Shown one piece after another: positions 49,220 to 62,674 of a DNA stretch of 64,000 bases. Origin of the DNA: Anisakis pegreffii (taxonomy: Eukaryota; Nematoda; Chromadorea; Rhabditida; Anisakidae). The notes under the pieces are model-generated. The model did not search any database. It was not told the DNA's origin and was given only the letters and a program-made list of their open reading frames with translations. How positions within the stretch are numbered: the stretch's first letter is position 1; every line of letters begins with the position of its first letter. The translations under genes and the position numbers were made by a program. The stretch covers positions 1 through 64,000 of the forward strand of contig JAPYMA010000520.1 in the NCBI GenBank assembly GCA_035041965.1. The letters are read 5' to 3'.

Positions 49220-52200
49220 TTAATCGGAATTTTGCGCCTTCCGGAATGGCATAATTGTTGTGTAAAAATCAAGCAAGAATCGTTTCACATCATTTCGATT
49301 AAAATGTCTGTTTTCAGTGCAATTCGCACATAAGAACGGTGCTGGGAATTGATATTTAATGAACTCGGGATCCTCTGTATCGCGACCCTTCAGGCGAGCG
49401 TTGACGATGTTATGTGCCCTCCACAAGTACATAAAGACATCATCCGGTTTTCGAACCTGAAAATAACAGAAATTTTACGTGATTGATTGCTGTACCTGTG
49501 GCCAAAATAAATTCGAACCTTTTTAGAGAACTTTAGAATCCCTTTCAGCATTTTGTTTCTCGATGGGATTTCCTATCGAAAACAAAATTGAAAAGGGATT
49601 CTTGGATGTAATGAAAAGTTCGAATGTGGCCGCATTATTCGATGCACACCAATCAATGGAAGAAGCTAAGCTGATATCACTTACGTTGACGTCCATCGGG
49701 AATGTTTTGGTAGTCATACGAATGAAATGATCTCTGCAATATCGACACCCAAAGAAGTTGTCCACCCAACCTCGAACTGCTTGCAGAGGTGACAGAGGAT
49801 TGAAATCCGTATCTGAAAGCACCAAAAACTGAATTAAGATATTAAGAACAGCACGTTGTAATAAAAAAAAAGATGCAGTGGTCCCATAATGGGATTCATA
49901 GAATCTTACGTACAATCTCTATTTGGATATTTTTTCTCGAATACGACTGAACAAATAATGCACATTTGTTAATCAGCACTGAGATACCTATAACATAACG
50001 CTCTTGGACTGCATTTTTAACAAACTGCAAAGCGAGTTGAGAGTCGTTAAGCAAGTGTTACTTACCATTGAAGCCATTTAAAAATGATTGAATGGTGAGC
50101 GTGTGGAATGTAGTCCAAAGACCGCACGTGTAACCACGGAACTTCGGGTCAGACCCTTTGCAGTGCTCCCAATCCTCTTTGACTCGGGAACGGATGGTCA
50201 TTTTTTTCCTAGAATGAAGCAATCAGATGATGAAAACAAAACTGAAATAACTCGTTTATTAGTGAGACTCGACAGTATTTGATACGAACAATTATTGGCC
50301 AAAGCCTAACCTATACTGCTGGAAATATAGAATGAAAAAAAAGAACTAACTTCCGCTGTACGGAATTCGCTTTGATATACATTTACTGGAACACTGCTGT
50401 TGAGACCATACGACCTGAGAAAATCACGCATATGCTTGAAAATGGCAATTGCTCGTTTACTTTGTACCAGCGGTTGCATTACCTGACAGTGAGCAAAAAG
50501 TCAAATTTCTCGAATATTTAAAATGCACTGAGAAGTTAGTTGATATTCATTCAGTTAAATACACAAGGTTGTGCTAGGCTTATTTGAGTGAGATGATGCG
50601 ATCATCTTGCGGGATTGTTTTTGACATTCAAATTATCAGATGTAAAAAGAAGAAGATAAACAGAACATGAAGTTCATCATTTTATTGGGATTGAATCTAT
50701 TCAACACTCTGCGAATATGAAACGCTCAACAGGAAACTGATTTGGAGCAAAATGAAAGATTTATACTAAAATGAAGAGAACACGTTAATACAATCGACTA
50801 AGTGGTCTTTCAGAGAACTTTTTAGTAGAACAAGTAGAGGATGCGATTTGCAAATTTGCTTTCGAACACGCGCTAACCTCACTTTCGTTTGTTGAGCGCA
50901 GAGTCGTGGTGCGAGGGAAATTCTGAAATTGTTTGCAGTCACAAATTTCAATGTTTTTTGCAACATTAAAAGTCTGTGAAAACTCAACTTTAACTTTAAG
51001 TGAATCACTGTTTGAAGTATTCTTTTTGCATTGAAGTATTCGATAAATCTCACAAATGAGACACGCTAAAGGAATTGTTTAAATTGTTGGAGGAGGTAAC
51101 ATGAACAAATATGAATAATTCGATTCGTGAAGCTTGTTTCATATGGATCACTCTGATTGAAAAACAAGGAGAAACCTCAGCAAGAGCACTCATGAAAACG
51201 TATAGCGCTGTTAGGTTTGATCCCCGAAAATTATCACCAAAACGAGCCACTTCTCTGTAGAGTGCATAGCGCGTTGCTTTTAAAATATCCAGTTCAGAGA
51301 CATAGTATCGTGTACGACATCTATAATGTACGATTGATTGAGATACGTTTCAAGTTTGTGAAAATGCCGTTATTTTTGAATATCCCCAACGGATTATATT
51401 ATTGGGAAACGTGCTAATGAGAAATAGATACAATACGGCCATGAAATATTACTGAGAGATTAGAAAGGATAAGAACGCCGAAGTGACAACGTACATTTCG
51501 GGCTGTAGATCGCAGTCAATGGATGAAAGATTCGAATGTAGTTCATTCGATAACAGCTGTTTTTGAAACTGTTGAGGTGCACTCTGGCTGAGGAACATTT
51601 CGAGTTCATTAAACAACATGCGACGGAGCCTGAAACGATTCAACATCATGAAAGTTATTTGAAGGCAATTATGGCTAATTGTTGAAGTTTGTGAATATTT
51701 AATCGCTGCTTTAAAAAGCAGTGGCTAGAATTCACTTTTTTTATTAATCACTAAGAAAGCGTCAGAATTTCGTGAGTAATGTATGCAATTGATGGACGAT
51801 ACGCAAACTTTCGAAATGAAACATTCGAAGGAATGTAGTGTGGAAATTAAAAGACGAACTCAGCATTGAGAATAGGTCGTCGTTCACCACGTTTGTAGAT
51901 GGCCATTGCTGGGAAGTCTTTGATATGAAGTGCTTCGACCAGAGGATGGCTTTTTAAACAACGTCTTCCGGTCAGTTCGTTATCATATCTACTCATATCA
52001 AGTAACAGCTAAAACTCAATGAAGTGCTCATGTATTATCACACGCAATTGTAGTTATTCACAGCTTTAAAACAAGACTCAGAGTCAGATCAGTGAAGACC
52101 GAATCGTGAATGTGAAGAAGCACTCATTAAGTTGTTAATTATTGTTATTGAATATTCACTCAACTATTCATCATTATTCACTATCAGTGAAAATTGAAGA

Positions 52201-53827
52201 TGTGGCTTTTAATTTAAAGGCAAATGCGACGTGAATGCAAAACTCGCAACGATCATTCACATAAAACACAAGCGAGTATTACTTTCAGTCACGATTGTCG
52301 ATCGCTGATTTAAGTTATTTAAATGTGAGTTAACGAGGATTATGGGAATTGCTGATAAGAGAATGTATAAGAGATTCGTTCACCTGTGCGCCTATTAACG
52401 AATCCGAAGCACCTTCAAAAACAATCGCCATTTTTCCGACTGACTGCGGCGTGCCACTCCATAACTCTGTGTACGTTTTCACGCTGAAAGCATCTGCTTA
52501 CTCACAAGTGTTTCATATTGGCGTTGAAGCATGCATGTGACGAAAAAGCTTCATAAAGTGGATCATTCTGTTCAGGTTCCTCTTCGAAAAGATTCATTTA
52601 AACTTACTCGCCAAGAAAGTCAAATACTGGCCAATCCGAATATTTATTGTTGGCGTATTCAGTGAGAATCGCTTGTGTTAACTGATCTCGCATTTCAGCT
52701 AACGTTTGCAGTGGTCGCATCCTGGATGAATGATATGCGTCGGTTGCATTTCGTGGATAGTACTGCAACGAAATTCACTTGATTATATCATTATATCCTA
52801 TTTCTTTTTCATTATCAACATTATCGTCTCATATTACAGCATATGTCAAAAATCGCTTAGACAAAACTAATCTTAATTTTTTGTGGGGATGTGATCCAGC
52901 TGTTGGGAAAGTGTTGCGGTATGCACAATGTTATTCGATGGATAAGTTTTCGCTTCATTTTCACGATTTTTATCGTGAATCCTGTCAGAACTGATTCACT
53001 CAATCACCCGAGTAATGATTTTAATGTGCCACTGACTGAGTGGAATGCCAAATTGAGAGTTACAAAGAGCCATTCAGGTTATCGACTAATCTGATGATGA
53101 AAATTTCATGAGGACAAGCCTTGGAATGTTTCAAAAAACTTAATAGATTGTAATTGGGATGGATCAAAAATGATTGACAAAGCAATTTGAAAGCAGCACC
53201 TTAATGAAGGGGAAGAACTGCACTCCATTATCACGACAAGTCATTTCGTTGACTGGATCAGCACAGTTCATTGCAGCAACTTTGATCACCTTTTGCCATC
53301 TCTCCACGTCTTTTGCTAGTGATGTGTATATTGGTACATAACTCCGACAGTGCGCACACCAGTCCGAATAAAACTGTCAAAAAAAAAGAGAATTTAAACG
53401 TTAATCCTTTTCAATCACTATCAGTACTCCTTGAATTGCTTGTGTTGACTGATCTCGCATTTCAGCTAACGTCTGGAGTGGCACCAAGAACACATTGTGC
53501 AGTTATGAGAATGTATGCCCAAATAGACAATGCACCCAAAGTTTCTCAATTTCTAAATACAATTCCCATCCAGCCCACCCAGCTCATCCAGAAGTGCTTC
53601 AAAGAATTCACACTCACCTCAATGAGAAATGCTGTACAGTTCTCAATGGGACCGTTACAAAAGACGGTATCGTTAAAACTACTCGCATCTAACTGTATAA
53701 TCGGATCTCTCTTAGCATCATAAAGAGTCGGATTAACACCGTGCGGTGACTGACCAATGTGTGCCACTTCAGCGTAGATAACAGCAGCGATCAATAAAAC
53801 GAGCACCGTTGAGATCAACAATTTCAT
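49220..53827 (-). CDS. QSOX: quiescin sulfhydryl oxidase (QSOX)
   Basis: Eleven minus-strand exons: 53827-53618, 53373-53200, 52762-52608, 52483-52384, 52008-51860, 51629-51495, 51320-51176, 50482-50351, 50208-50066, 49812-49685 and 49456-49220, giving about 568 aa. QSOX transfers electrons from protein thiols to O2, making disulfides in the secretory pathway. A signal peptide (MKLLISTVLVLLIAAVIYA) precedes the thioredoxin domain with C76-x2-C79 (DWCAHC). A second, redox-inactive thioredoxin-like part and a helical spacer follow. The Erv/ALR FAD domain has WEHCKGSDPKFRGYTCGLW, C470-x2-C473 (FFGCRYC), LWRAHNIVNARL and C533-x2-C536. All three expected CxxC motifs are present. No C-terminal membrane segment is evident; the model ends at an in-frame stop. 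Exon 9 appears to carry one extra base near 50180-50190: phase and family spacing both require a shift between NDHPFP and DWEHC. Numbering after it assumes that correction. Confidence 0.92.
53438..53481. repeat. diverged copy of part of QSOX exon 3 inside a QSOX intron
   Basis: 44 bases in the first intron match 52671-52714 in exon 3 with 3 mismatches, in the same orientation. Read in the gene's direction it still encodes PLQTLAEMRDQSTQAI, compared with PLQTLAEMRDQLTQAI in the real exon. Confidence 0.85.
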
Positions 53828-53834
53828 TATTACA

Positions 53835-53844
53835 CTGAAAAACA
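53835..53844 (-). promoter_or_regulatory. probable spliced-leader acceptor, QSOX
   Basis: On the minus strand tgtttttcag ends at 53835, 7 bases before the ATG at 53827. The upstream small gene's stop codon lies only 81 bases further upstream, so this may be an internal operon trans-splice site. The gap contains AATGAA, a variant poly(A) signal. Confidence 0.6.
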
Positions 53845-53915
53845 ATTCACATCAATAAGTTCATTGTTAATCGAATCAGCATTTCGAATCGTTGATTTGC
53901 TTATATATGCACACA

Positions 53916-54786
53916 TTATACTTCGACCTCATCAGCTGTTTTGTTCAACTCACAAGTAATTGAATTTCCATTGATCAGAATTTTTGAAATATTATTGACA
54001 ATCGGTACCTTTGAATGAGAAATTCTATTGATGTGAGTTCGCATCTCTAAAATCGTCATAAATGTTTGTTGAAGAGAGGCAAGGTGAAGTATGCGTAATT
54101 TGCTGAACGATTTCCGCAATGAATTAATGCTGATTGATGACTACTTAATCGAGTCATTTCCCTATGAGATGTGCACATGCTATTTTAGGTAAACTTTGTC
54201 TAACGTCGAATCAGAACTAGCCTATAAAAAGATATTGGTGTCGTTAATCAAATATTTTTCATGGATGAATACGAACTGACGTTATGAGACAACAGCCATA
54301 CGGCCGTATCAAAAAGCACCGTTGAAGCTGTACACAGCAAAATCTCTAACACTTAATGCAAATTTAATAATAGCCTTCAATATAGTAATATTCTGATCTA
54401 CTTATAGGTAATGAAATAGTTTCAAATAATCGGCGGTATAAATAAGACATCTTCAAAAACGAAATATTTATCATGAGAATAACACTTTGAAATAGTACTA
54501 TTATTTCTGTCGCGGTTGTAGACTATACTGTAGGTGGACAGTTATTTGCAGGGAACTGATTGGGGTCAAATGACAAAAAATGAACCGTTGCGTGTCAATA
54601 TTACATTGTGTTAAGAGAGACAATTAGACGAGAAGAATGCGAGATGGTAAATAAGAAATGAGCAAAATATAGTAATGTATAATAAAGATAAGTGGAATAA
54701 TGTACCAACCTTGAATGCAATTTTCTTAATTGCAAACAATACGATACTGTACGCATTATTGTAACAAAACGTAACGTAACGCTCAT
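53916..54786 (-). CDS. small protein upstream of QSOX, possibly mitochondrial
   Basis: Two exons, 54786-54710 and 54102-53916, join in phase 2 (donor GTTGGT, acceptor CGTTCAG) into 87 aa. The first 25 residues, MSVTLRFVTIMRTVSYCLQ then LRKLHS, have no acidic residue and several Arg/Thr/Ser, like a mitochondrial presequence. The remainder (LASLQQTFMTILEMRTHINR) is probably helical, and the C-terminus is acidic (ELNKTADEVEV). I do not recognise the family. Support comes from phase, composition and position: the stop lies 81 bases upstream of the QSOX acceptor site on the same strand, a spacing typical of nematode operons. A chance pair of open frames remains possible. Confidence 0.35.
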
Positions 54787-57700
54787 ACACGTCTACCGAA
54801 TTCAATTCACACTGCACTTAACGCACAACAACAAAACTCCTTTAACGTACTCAATCAATCAATCGTTTTCTTCACCCTTCATCAATTCAACATTCTCATT
54901 AATTTCAGCAATTCATTTTCAAATCAACTGTGATACTTCACTGCAGTTCAACACTAATTGCAAAAGTGAACCAATTTGTGATCCAAGTTCGTCGATATCG
55001 CTCACGTATAACGTATTCAGTCATGTGCACCATTCCAGCTTTTTAGATCAGGTGATGGTTTTTGATGTGTTAAGAGAGAGGCAAGTGGCAATCGAAAACT
55101 GTCGTAGATAGATGTGATGATGCATTCGTGTTGTCTGAAATAATGAACAGAAAGGGATGCGAATGAATTTCAGTGATTTTTTTACATCCATTCTGCAGTC
55201 AAGTTGAAGTTGTGTGTAGGTGGTATCGCTTTGATATTTTCATCCGTTAAACTTGATCAGATCAACGAAACATCTCTGATAATGCCTATGAAGAGCGGCT
55301 GCAAACATCGACGAATGTGACAAGAAAACGACGATTCATGTGACAGACAAGGAATGTGGGTGACTTGCGAGTGTTCAAGTACCGATTGAGCACGTTAATT
55401 CGATGTGACGACTGCTGAATAAAACTAACTTCCTGTTCCGTGAAACAGTCTGTTAAAAGGAGTTGAGATGTTTTTGACGGATGTTTTTCAGAGGATTTAA
55501 ATGACTGATTCGGATTTACACAACAATGAAATAAGCACCAATTACAGAATTAACAGAAAGATGCATCCGGATCAAAAATATACCAAAGGAATGAAAACTA
55601 AAATATTCAAGTTTCCCAATGTCGAACCTGTTTGTTAACATAGCAAAAAACCAGATTTTAGATTTGTTATTTTTCGAGCAAAATAATAATGTAACATGAC
55701 GGTTGATTCAAGTTTTTTTGTGGCAATATTCATGCTATGGCTCAATGCTATAGTAAACTCTGTAGAATGCGCAGTTATTGCAGATATGAATGATTTTCTG
55801 TGATGGAAAATGCAGTCATGTCAGTGCAAGAAACGAACGCGGTATCACGACTTTGACCATATTTGTGAAGACGTGAAAAAGTTCCGCCCATTCTAATGAG
55901 GTGAAACCGCTAACTGAAAAACCTGCAAAAATTCCAACCAATCGAATAGGCGAACCTGTGAGCATTGCTAAATGTATTATTTCATTGGTAAGCAGACTTT
56001 TCTGTTTGTCTGGTGAGCATTTGCCTTTTGCCGCAGAATTCCGAGTCTTATGATACCGCATAGCGCGATTCTGTGATACTTCATAATGCAAAATTTCATA
56101 TCAAGGCTCTAAGAGATGGTGAACGGATTATCCGCTAGAAAAGTAGAAGACAACCAACACGTTACAACGAACTGATTGAATGCATCAATTTCGTTATCTG
56201 GAAAATAAATTCTTTCTTATTTCTCTATCATAGATTCAAATTTTCAATCATTTTTCTTATTGTTAATGTTAATTCGCAGACAGTTTTGGGCTACCAATCT
56301 GATTCGACAGCGATGAAGCGACAGTGCTTATTTCTGTTCCGCATCAAATTTCTGATGAAACTCTGGCAGGAGATACTCTTGTGCAACCAATCTAACTATA
56401 AGATAAGATTTAGACGTGCTTTCACCAGCAGATGCACAGCCCCCTTGCACCTGTTTTGCCAGTAATATTGTTCAATAAGGAGATAAAATTGAATTGTGAT
56501 GAATTTAAAGCGAAACTCTCTGATGGAAAAGCATTCATTCATATTTTCACACTCAAACGACCAATAAGAGATCGCCCTCGAAGACCTCGGGTATACACAG
56601 AATTTTGTTGGATATACACAGAATAAGATATTGCTTTTATGCAAGTTAATCTATTAGTTTTTCATTATAATTATTCTTTGGCAAATCAGGCATTCTCATT
56701 GCGTACTGCTGTCACCGATTCAGAAACGACTGTCCGCATTTCAACATGTCGATTGAACACATCAATGAAACGAGAATTTTGCAGAGAATAAATAATGCAG
56801 TGCGACACTCATTTTTTTACAACATCACAACAGCCAAGTACATATGAAAGGTATGAATAAAACTATTTGCAGAGTAAAAAAACACCAAAGGAAAGTCATG
56901 AGAGCAAACAGTAAATCAAAAGCACAGTCAGATTACCGAATCAATTGATTGCTGTTTGATGATTCGTTCAACTAACAATAAGCATGCAAAATCTCCCCCT
57001 AAGGAGCAAATCAGACTTAGAGCGGATAGAGTCGTTTCTGGCAAAAAGCAACTATTATTCAATGCGAATAGAACAACCAAAGACTATTTTCGTGAAGCCG
57101 TCATGAACAAAGCAAAGCTCTTTAGTAGAATGGAAAATTGGATGTGAATTTATCCACAGAAGGGGACGAAAACAATTGCTCACGGTGAACGAACATTCAA
57201 GATGTGTATTCTCCAAAAAAATGTATAATATAAATGCATTCACAACGCAGAATTAGATGCTAATAAGTGGTGATGGATTGAGTGGATGAATAATGAAAAG
57301 AATTTACGAGATGAAATGAATGATCGGGTCAGTGAACAAAGCAAGAATGTTCGTGAAGTGATAAGGAAATGAAACGAGTCGTAAACGAATAGCAGCATTT
57401 TGAGAAATTTCAACGATTCAGTGATGAACGAATTGTAATAAAAAGCAACAAAGAATGCACACCAACACTGCAATTAATCAAAATGACGAATATTGAAAAA
57501 ACTCGGAAATGCGAGTACGCATCGTGGAGAATGATCCGTAAAAATCTGCAGCTATTCAAGCATTCAGTAAGTGCAAACGAATGCCATCAACCACTCCAGA
57601 AAGCATCACTTTTGTTCGACAAAAGTCCAACAATGTTATAATCATAAATGTTCGAAAGTTAAAATATAAGCGATAAATTATTATGGAAAATGTAAATGCG

Positions 57701-59222
57701 ATTAACACACTGAAGTCACTCGTACAAAGAATTTCGATCGATGTTGAAATCAAACCGGAACGCTCATAATTTATGAGGTTGGAAACAATCAAACTTTTGA
57801 AATTGATCAAGGAACGAAGACCGTACTTACATCAACTGAAACGACACCTTTTTAGAAACGATACCTTTTATAGAGATACTTTGGAATGTTTTGACATAAT
57901 AAACATTCCCGAATACGTATAAATTAGTATTCTGCAAATGCGTTATCATGAACACGCTCAACAATAGATGTTGATGAATAACACGAACAATGAATCTAAT
58001 TTCTTTATCACTTCTGACAGTGAGTAAACATGAATTGTTCATTGACTATTCAGCTTTCCTCCATAACCGATCAGTATTCAGCTGAATGTTTTTCTCGAAT
58101 GTCAACAGAACATCACCTGACTTGACTATTCGGAAATTCTTGCTTAGCCATCACAATAGCAGCAAGTTGAATTCGTCAGTTATTGCATGAAGAATTTTAT
58201 TCAATGATCAATGCCTGCAATACCAACATTCACTAGGTGTACATAGTCAGTCAACTTTGTATCGTTAGCGATTAGTCATCAGTGTCAACTAGCACCACAT
58301 CAAATGGATGCATTCAGCTTAGAATATCTTCTTCGGATTGCATTTTCAAGAAACTCAAGTTTGTTGAAAAAAGTTCATGTGAACAGAGGTAAAATAAAAA
58401 ACTCAACTTTTTGATAATGTCAAATACACAGGTCAACTGTAGCAAACTATTGACATAAACTTAGAATAACGAATGTCGTTTCACAAATGAAAATTGGTAA
58501 ACAGAATACGTTCACGACAAGGATAGAATTGAAGCAGCAAAATCCATATGACTTGCGATCTGATTTCACTTTACCACATTTTATAGGCATTTTTGAGAGA
58601 GAGAGAAAGCGTTTGAAGAATTCATCAGCAGTGATTGGTTTTTTCAGCGAAATCATATTGGAAATTAAACACATTAAGTTTTGAGCAGACCTTTCACTCA
58701 TATTCCACCAATCGAAAACGGTATGCAAACATCAAGTTCGAGAATGAGAATTGATATGTTCTGAGCAGCATTAAAACTAGATGATTGATTCGAACAAAAT
58801 GCGAATATTCCAAAAAAACTTGAATGATGATTACCATTTAGACGAATTCAAATTCTTGGGTGTCAAGAATAGGAAAGTAATAACATCTAACAGATGTTAG
58901 TTTAGAATACGCTTGCTTTAGAAGACGACAAAATTTTCAAGCTTGGACAACTTACAGCATGGACAATTTCGCTGAATGCAAAATAATACAAGATTTCAGC
59001 AGGGATTAACAGAGTGCAGCTTTCTCAAGCAATTGATTGCATACCAGTCGGTTACCCAAAACGATTGCTATGTAGAGGAATCATAACCGAAGAGTGGAAA
59101 ACGATAGAAGTTGAAACTGTTTACTATTAAACTATAACATGTAAGTTGAGCGACGCATGGCAAGAATGCAAGCAACGAGAATATCGATTCTTGGTGATGA
59201 AAGGTTTTTCGGGTGATTTCGG

Positions 59223-59408
59223 ATGATCTCTCAAACGAATTCGGTTGTGATTGAAGAGGATTCTGCTTGCTCAAACCGAGCATATTTTCCGGGGAAAGTG
59301 GAATCCTATTCGATCACAATATCAGTGAAAAATCAAGTGAATGTTGCGGAGAGGTGTCTCTATAGATTTGTGATGCTTACGGAGCCTTTTTGGTCACTGA
59401 GTATGTAA
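59223..59408 (+). pseudogene. possible arrestin-like fragment (remnant)
   Basis: A 61-codon frame reads RAYFPGKVESYSITISV and continues to a LYRFVMLTEPFWS stretch. This recalls the YFPG-x-V-x-G beta strands near the N-terminus of arrestin-domain proteins. Downstream frames (about 59470-59640) are interrupted by stops. No start, splice sites or second domain could be found. It may be a decayed copy or a coincidence. Confidence 0.15.
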
Positions 59409-62400
59409 AGGATAAAAATCGATCATTAAAACAAAGAAATAATCAGCATCAGATAAATCTTACACCGGAACCCAAACGGGTTCTGACTGATGAATGCGGG
59501 GCTATTTATCGGGTTGATTGCACGTGAAAAAACAATGGCGCGATTACTCATCGGAGCAGACGATCACACGAAAATAATTTCGAAATAAAGCTGTTGATAG
59601 AAAAGAAAACCGATTTACAGCGTGAAGAATGCGATGTGAGCGGTTGAGAGTTTTAAAAAATATAACCTGAACTAATCATTTTCTAACGAAAATTCCTGAC
59701 TCAGCATTATTGCATAGAGAAAACGTCGAAGAGTAATAATTTGATTATTGTATGATACATCTTATTTACGTTTTATTGCAATAAGTTCACATAAAGATGT
59801 GTGAAAATGCCAATAGAGCACTTACTCACTGAGCACATCTGCTTGAAGAATTTGGATCGATGGAACATCTGCGATTTGTGTAAAGATATACTTGAGGTTT
59901 GACTTTTCATGGAGAAGCAGTCGACCTTGAAGAAGCAGTTCGTAGAAGGAACTGCTTCACAGAGCACTTTCCCTCAATGATATCTAAACTTCTTAGTCAG
60001 TGCTTCGGAGCAAAAAATGTTGAAAAGTGACTCACAGAACCTGCATGATCATCCTTATTGTCAGCCGAAACTGTTTTGACGCATCTCAAGTTTCACCAGT
60101 AAAGGGCAGTCACCATTCTTGTTATCTGGAAATAATGCTTTTATTATCGCATTAAAAATACTACTTTATCATATTGTATTATTGGATTCTGATGCTTTTT
60201 CATCTATTTCTAGGAACATTTGGTGAATATTGATTCGGTGTGCGTGGAGATGGAACGATTATTCGAAAACTGTCGCTGATATCCCAAGCTCGATTACTCG
60301 ATTAAAATCTATTTTTACTGATAGCATCAGTAGGCTTTTGATTTGCTTCTAAAACGGGAAGCATTATGACTTTGCATATTGCACTGCGAAAGCGAAGAAA
60401 TCACACCATATTGCACGTCGAAATAAATAAGTTTGGACGCTATGAAGACTTTTGTACGATGACACTTTGGATGAATTTGAGAACGATATATGGAATTCGA
60501 ATCGGAGAACAACAAAAAAATCATTACACAGAAATGCATCAAAGGTACTTCAGTACGAACTTCAGTCGGAATCATCATGAGATGATAATTCCAAATAGAT
60601 TGATTGCAGTCACTGTAGGACGATTGATTCACTGAATCATCCTTGAATGATTTAGTCTAGCTGACTAATCGTCGAGAACTGGTATTTGATGAGAAATGAA
60701 ATATTATGTGACGACGCTTCCATCAACGTCATCGATACCGTTGTTTTCGGCATTACACTAAATTCTTGAAAACTTCACTCATGCAGTTGCTTCTTTCGCC
60801 ATAATGCACATTCACGGACTGCTCATTGAAAAGCCTTCGACCTTCTCTCCAAATCATCTCGGACTTATTGAATGAATTCAGCTGACTGTTTCAAATGATT
60901 AGTATGAAAAATGACCATTTGTGAACAACCTTTTCGTCATACATTCAATTGTCTTTTTTGGCTTCGTGCTAGACTGCTTCAAAAAATATCATCGTATGAG
61001 TAACATCTCAACATGATGAATACATATTTATTTGCATTTAACTGCTTATCTTCGCATCCAATAGTTATCTTCGAAGTGTAATTTAATCACCAGCACAACA
61101 ACAGCAGTACGACTTACGTTCTCAAAGGACGAAAATTCTCTCACTCAAGCCATCCGCATGCTAAAGAACCCCCAAATGACTGTAATATCCCATGAAAATT
61201 TGACAAAAAACGACACATACTGACATGATAGTGCGTTTATTTGAGTGCGATTCTCTTATCTTATCAAATGCCAACTGTAGTCCTTTTACGGAGCCTGCGA
61301 AGAATAGAAAATCTTTTGAAGAAAAGCGTCTCTAAGCGGGTGGTGATTACTCGAGGATCACAAAAACAAAAGAATTTCTCAGATCATATGCATAAAACCT
61401 TGAAGGAGAATGCTGCGAAAAATATAAGTTTCCCTCGAATAATGACCCCCATGATTAGAAGCTCCGAAAGCTGCTAAAAGCAGGAACTTCGAAGCTACTA
61501 TTCAAAGAAATATGATATATGTTCTAGATGAACAAAAATCTCCCTATAGGAAGTTGGTTCACAATTAGCTGATGTAATACTTAGCTAAGTATAGTAGTTC
61601 CAGTATGTCTCGAATTTTTGCGCATCACTCATATAAATGTTGTGTAGCTGATTTTGAATAGTTATTGATCCGGATCTGATGATAAACATTGCGTTATAGT
61701 TGCTGGTAATTCACATATAATGTTGAATAATATCGCAACTGAGTGAGATATTTATCTATCCATCTGCAAATATATATACATATATATACATATATGTATG
61801 AAAGTTATTGACTTCAAGTGTCATAATGCGGTATATAAAATGTTGCTCCGTTGGGAATGCTCACTCAACTTGAGCAGTGCACTATTCAAGTCACATACGT
61901 TCACAAGTGGTATCATGAAAAAGATTACCATTCAACTCTCACACATGTTCAGCGGTCATTGCTGCACTTGATTATCGGCGTGAAAATATTCGCATTTCAT
62001 TTTTTTACTGATATGGAAAAATATTCATGTGACACCATCGTTGGACAATGACAGATTACCGAATGCAGCAAATACATCGATATAACGATGTACGTTCATT
62101 TGGAGGTGGTGAATTAACGAGTGAAATTACTTACAATCAGTGTATTTGTACGTTGTTATTTCATGGTACAATTGGAGATTGTTTTCCAATTTCAAGACAT
62201 TGGAACGAACACTGAAATGTTATCGGCAAGCAGACATTTTTTTGATATCACGAGACAACAAAACACGTAACCCTGAGAAAATATTTCTAGTTTCAGCTTG
62301 CAAGTGTATTCAGAATGACATATCGCTGTTATGAGGAAATAGAAAATACTACGTTCGAGTCATTCTCAAATCTCATCAAAAAGCCATAAGATTTTGGTTC

Positions 62401-62623
62401 GTTCAGATGGAACAAATTCTGAACTTTAGGCTGATTTAATGTTACGTAATACACGCGTGCTTGCGAGACGTATTTTCATTGAAACAATCTGATGAACCGT
62501 TTGACAACATGTATTTAAAGAGCAAATCAGTTGTAAATGCAAATATCCAGTGAAGATTTGGAAGTAGATTCGGGTCGCTATACGCTGAAATTCGATGGCC
62601 ACCAACCAAAACAGAACATGACT

Positions 62624-62674
62624 GACCGATCGGTCGGTGGTATCGGCAAAACGAACCTCGGTGACCACCGACCG
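62624..62674. repeat. GC-rich hairpin in AT-rich surroundings
   Basis: A perfect 12-bp palindrome, gaccgatcggtc (62624-62635), overlaps an 11-bp stem, cggtcggtggt (62631-62641). That stem pairs with accaccgaccg (62664-62674) across a 22-base loop. The surrounding 62570-62770 is clearly richer in GC than its flanks and repeats CGGTGGTC-like words. It may be part of an inserted element. Confidence 0.6.

Noticed and set aside
50766..51053. 95-aa minus-strand open frame between QSOX exons 7 and 8
   Set aside because: The QSOX reading frame joins 51176 directly to 50482 in phase with family-like sequence on both sides. This frame has no QSOX similarity and is intronic.
53313..53723. 136-aa plus-strand open frame
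   Set aside because: It is antisense to QSOX exons 1 and 2, whose conserved CxxC and signal peptide show the true coding strand.
59932..59958. 10-bp perfect hairpin gaagcagttc / gaactgcttc
   Set aside because: A single 10-bp stem with a 7-base loop and no T-tract or neighbouring gene is within what a 64-kb window yields by chance.
60327..60635. 101-aa (minus) and 89-aa (plus) open frames over the same bases
   Set aside because: Both strands are open over the same segment with no recognisable domain or splice context, so neither can be preferred; this is treated as chance.
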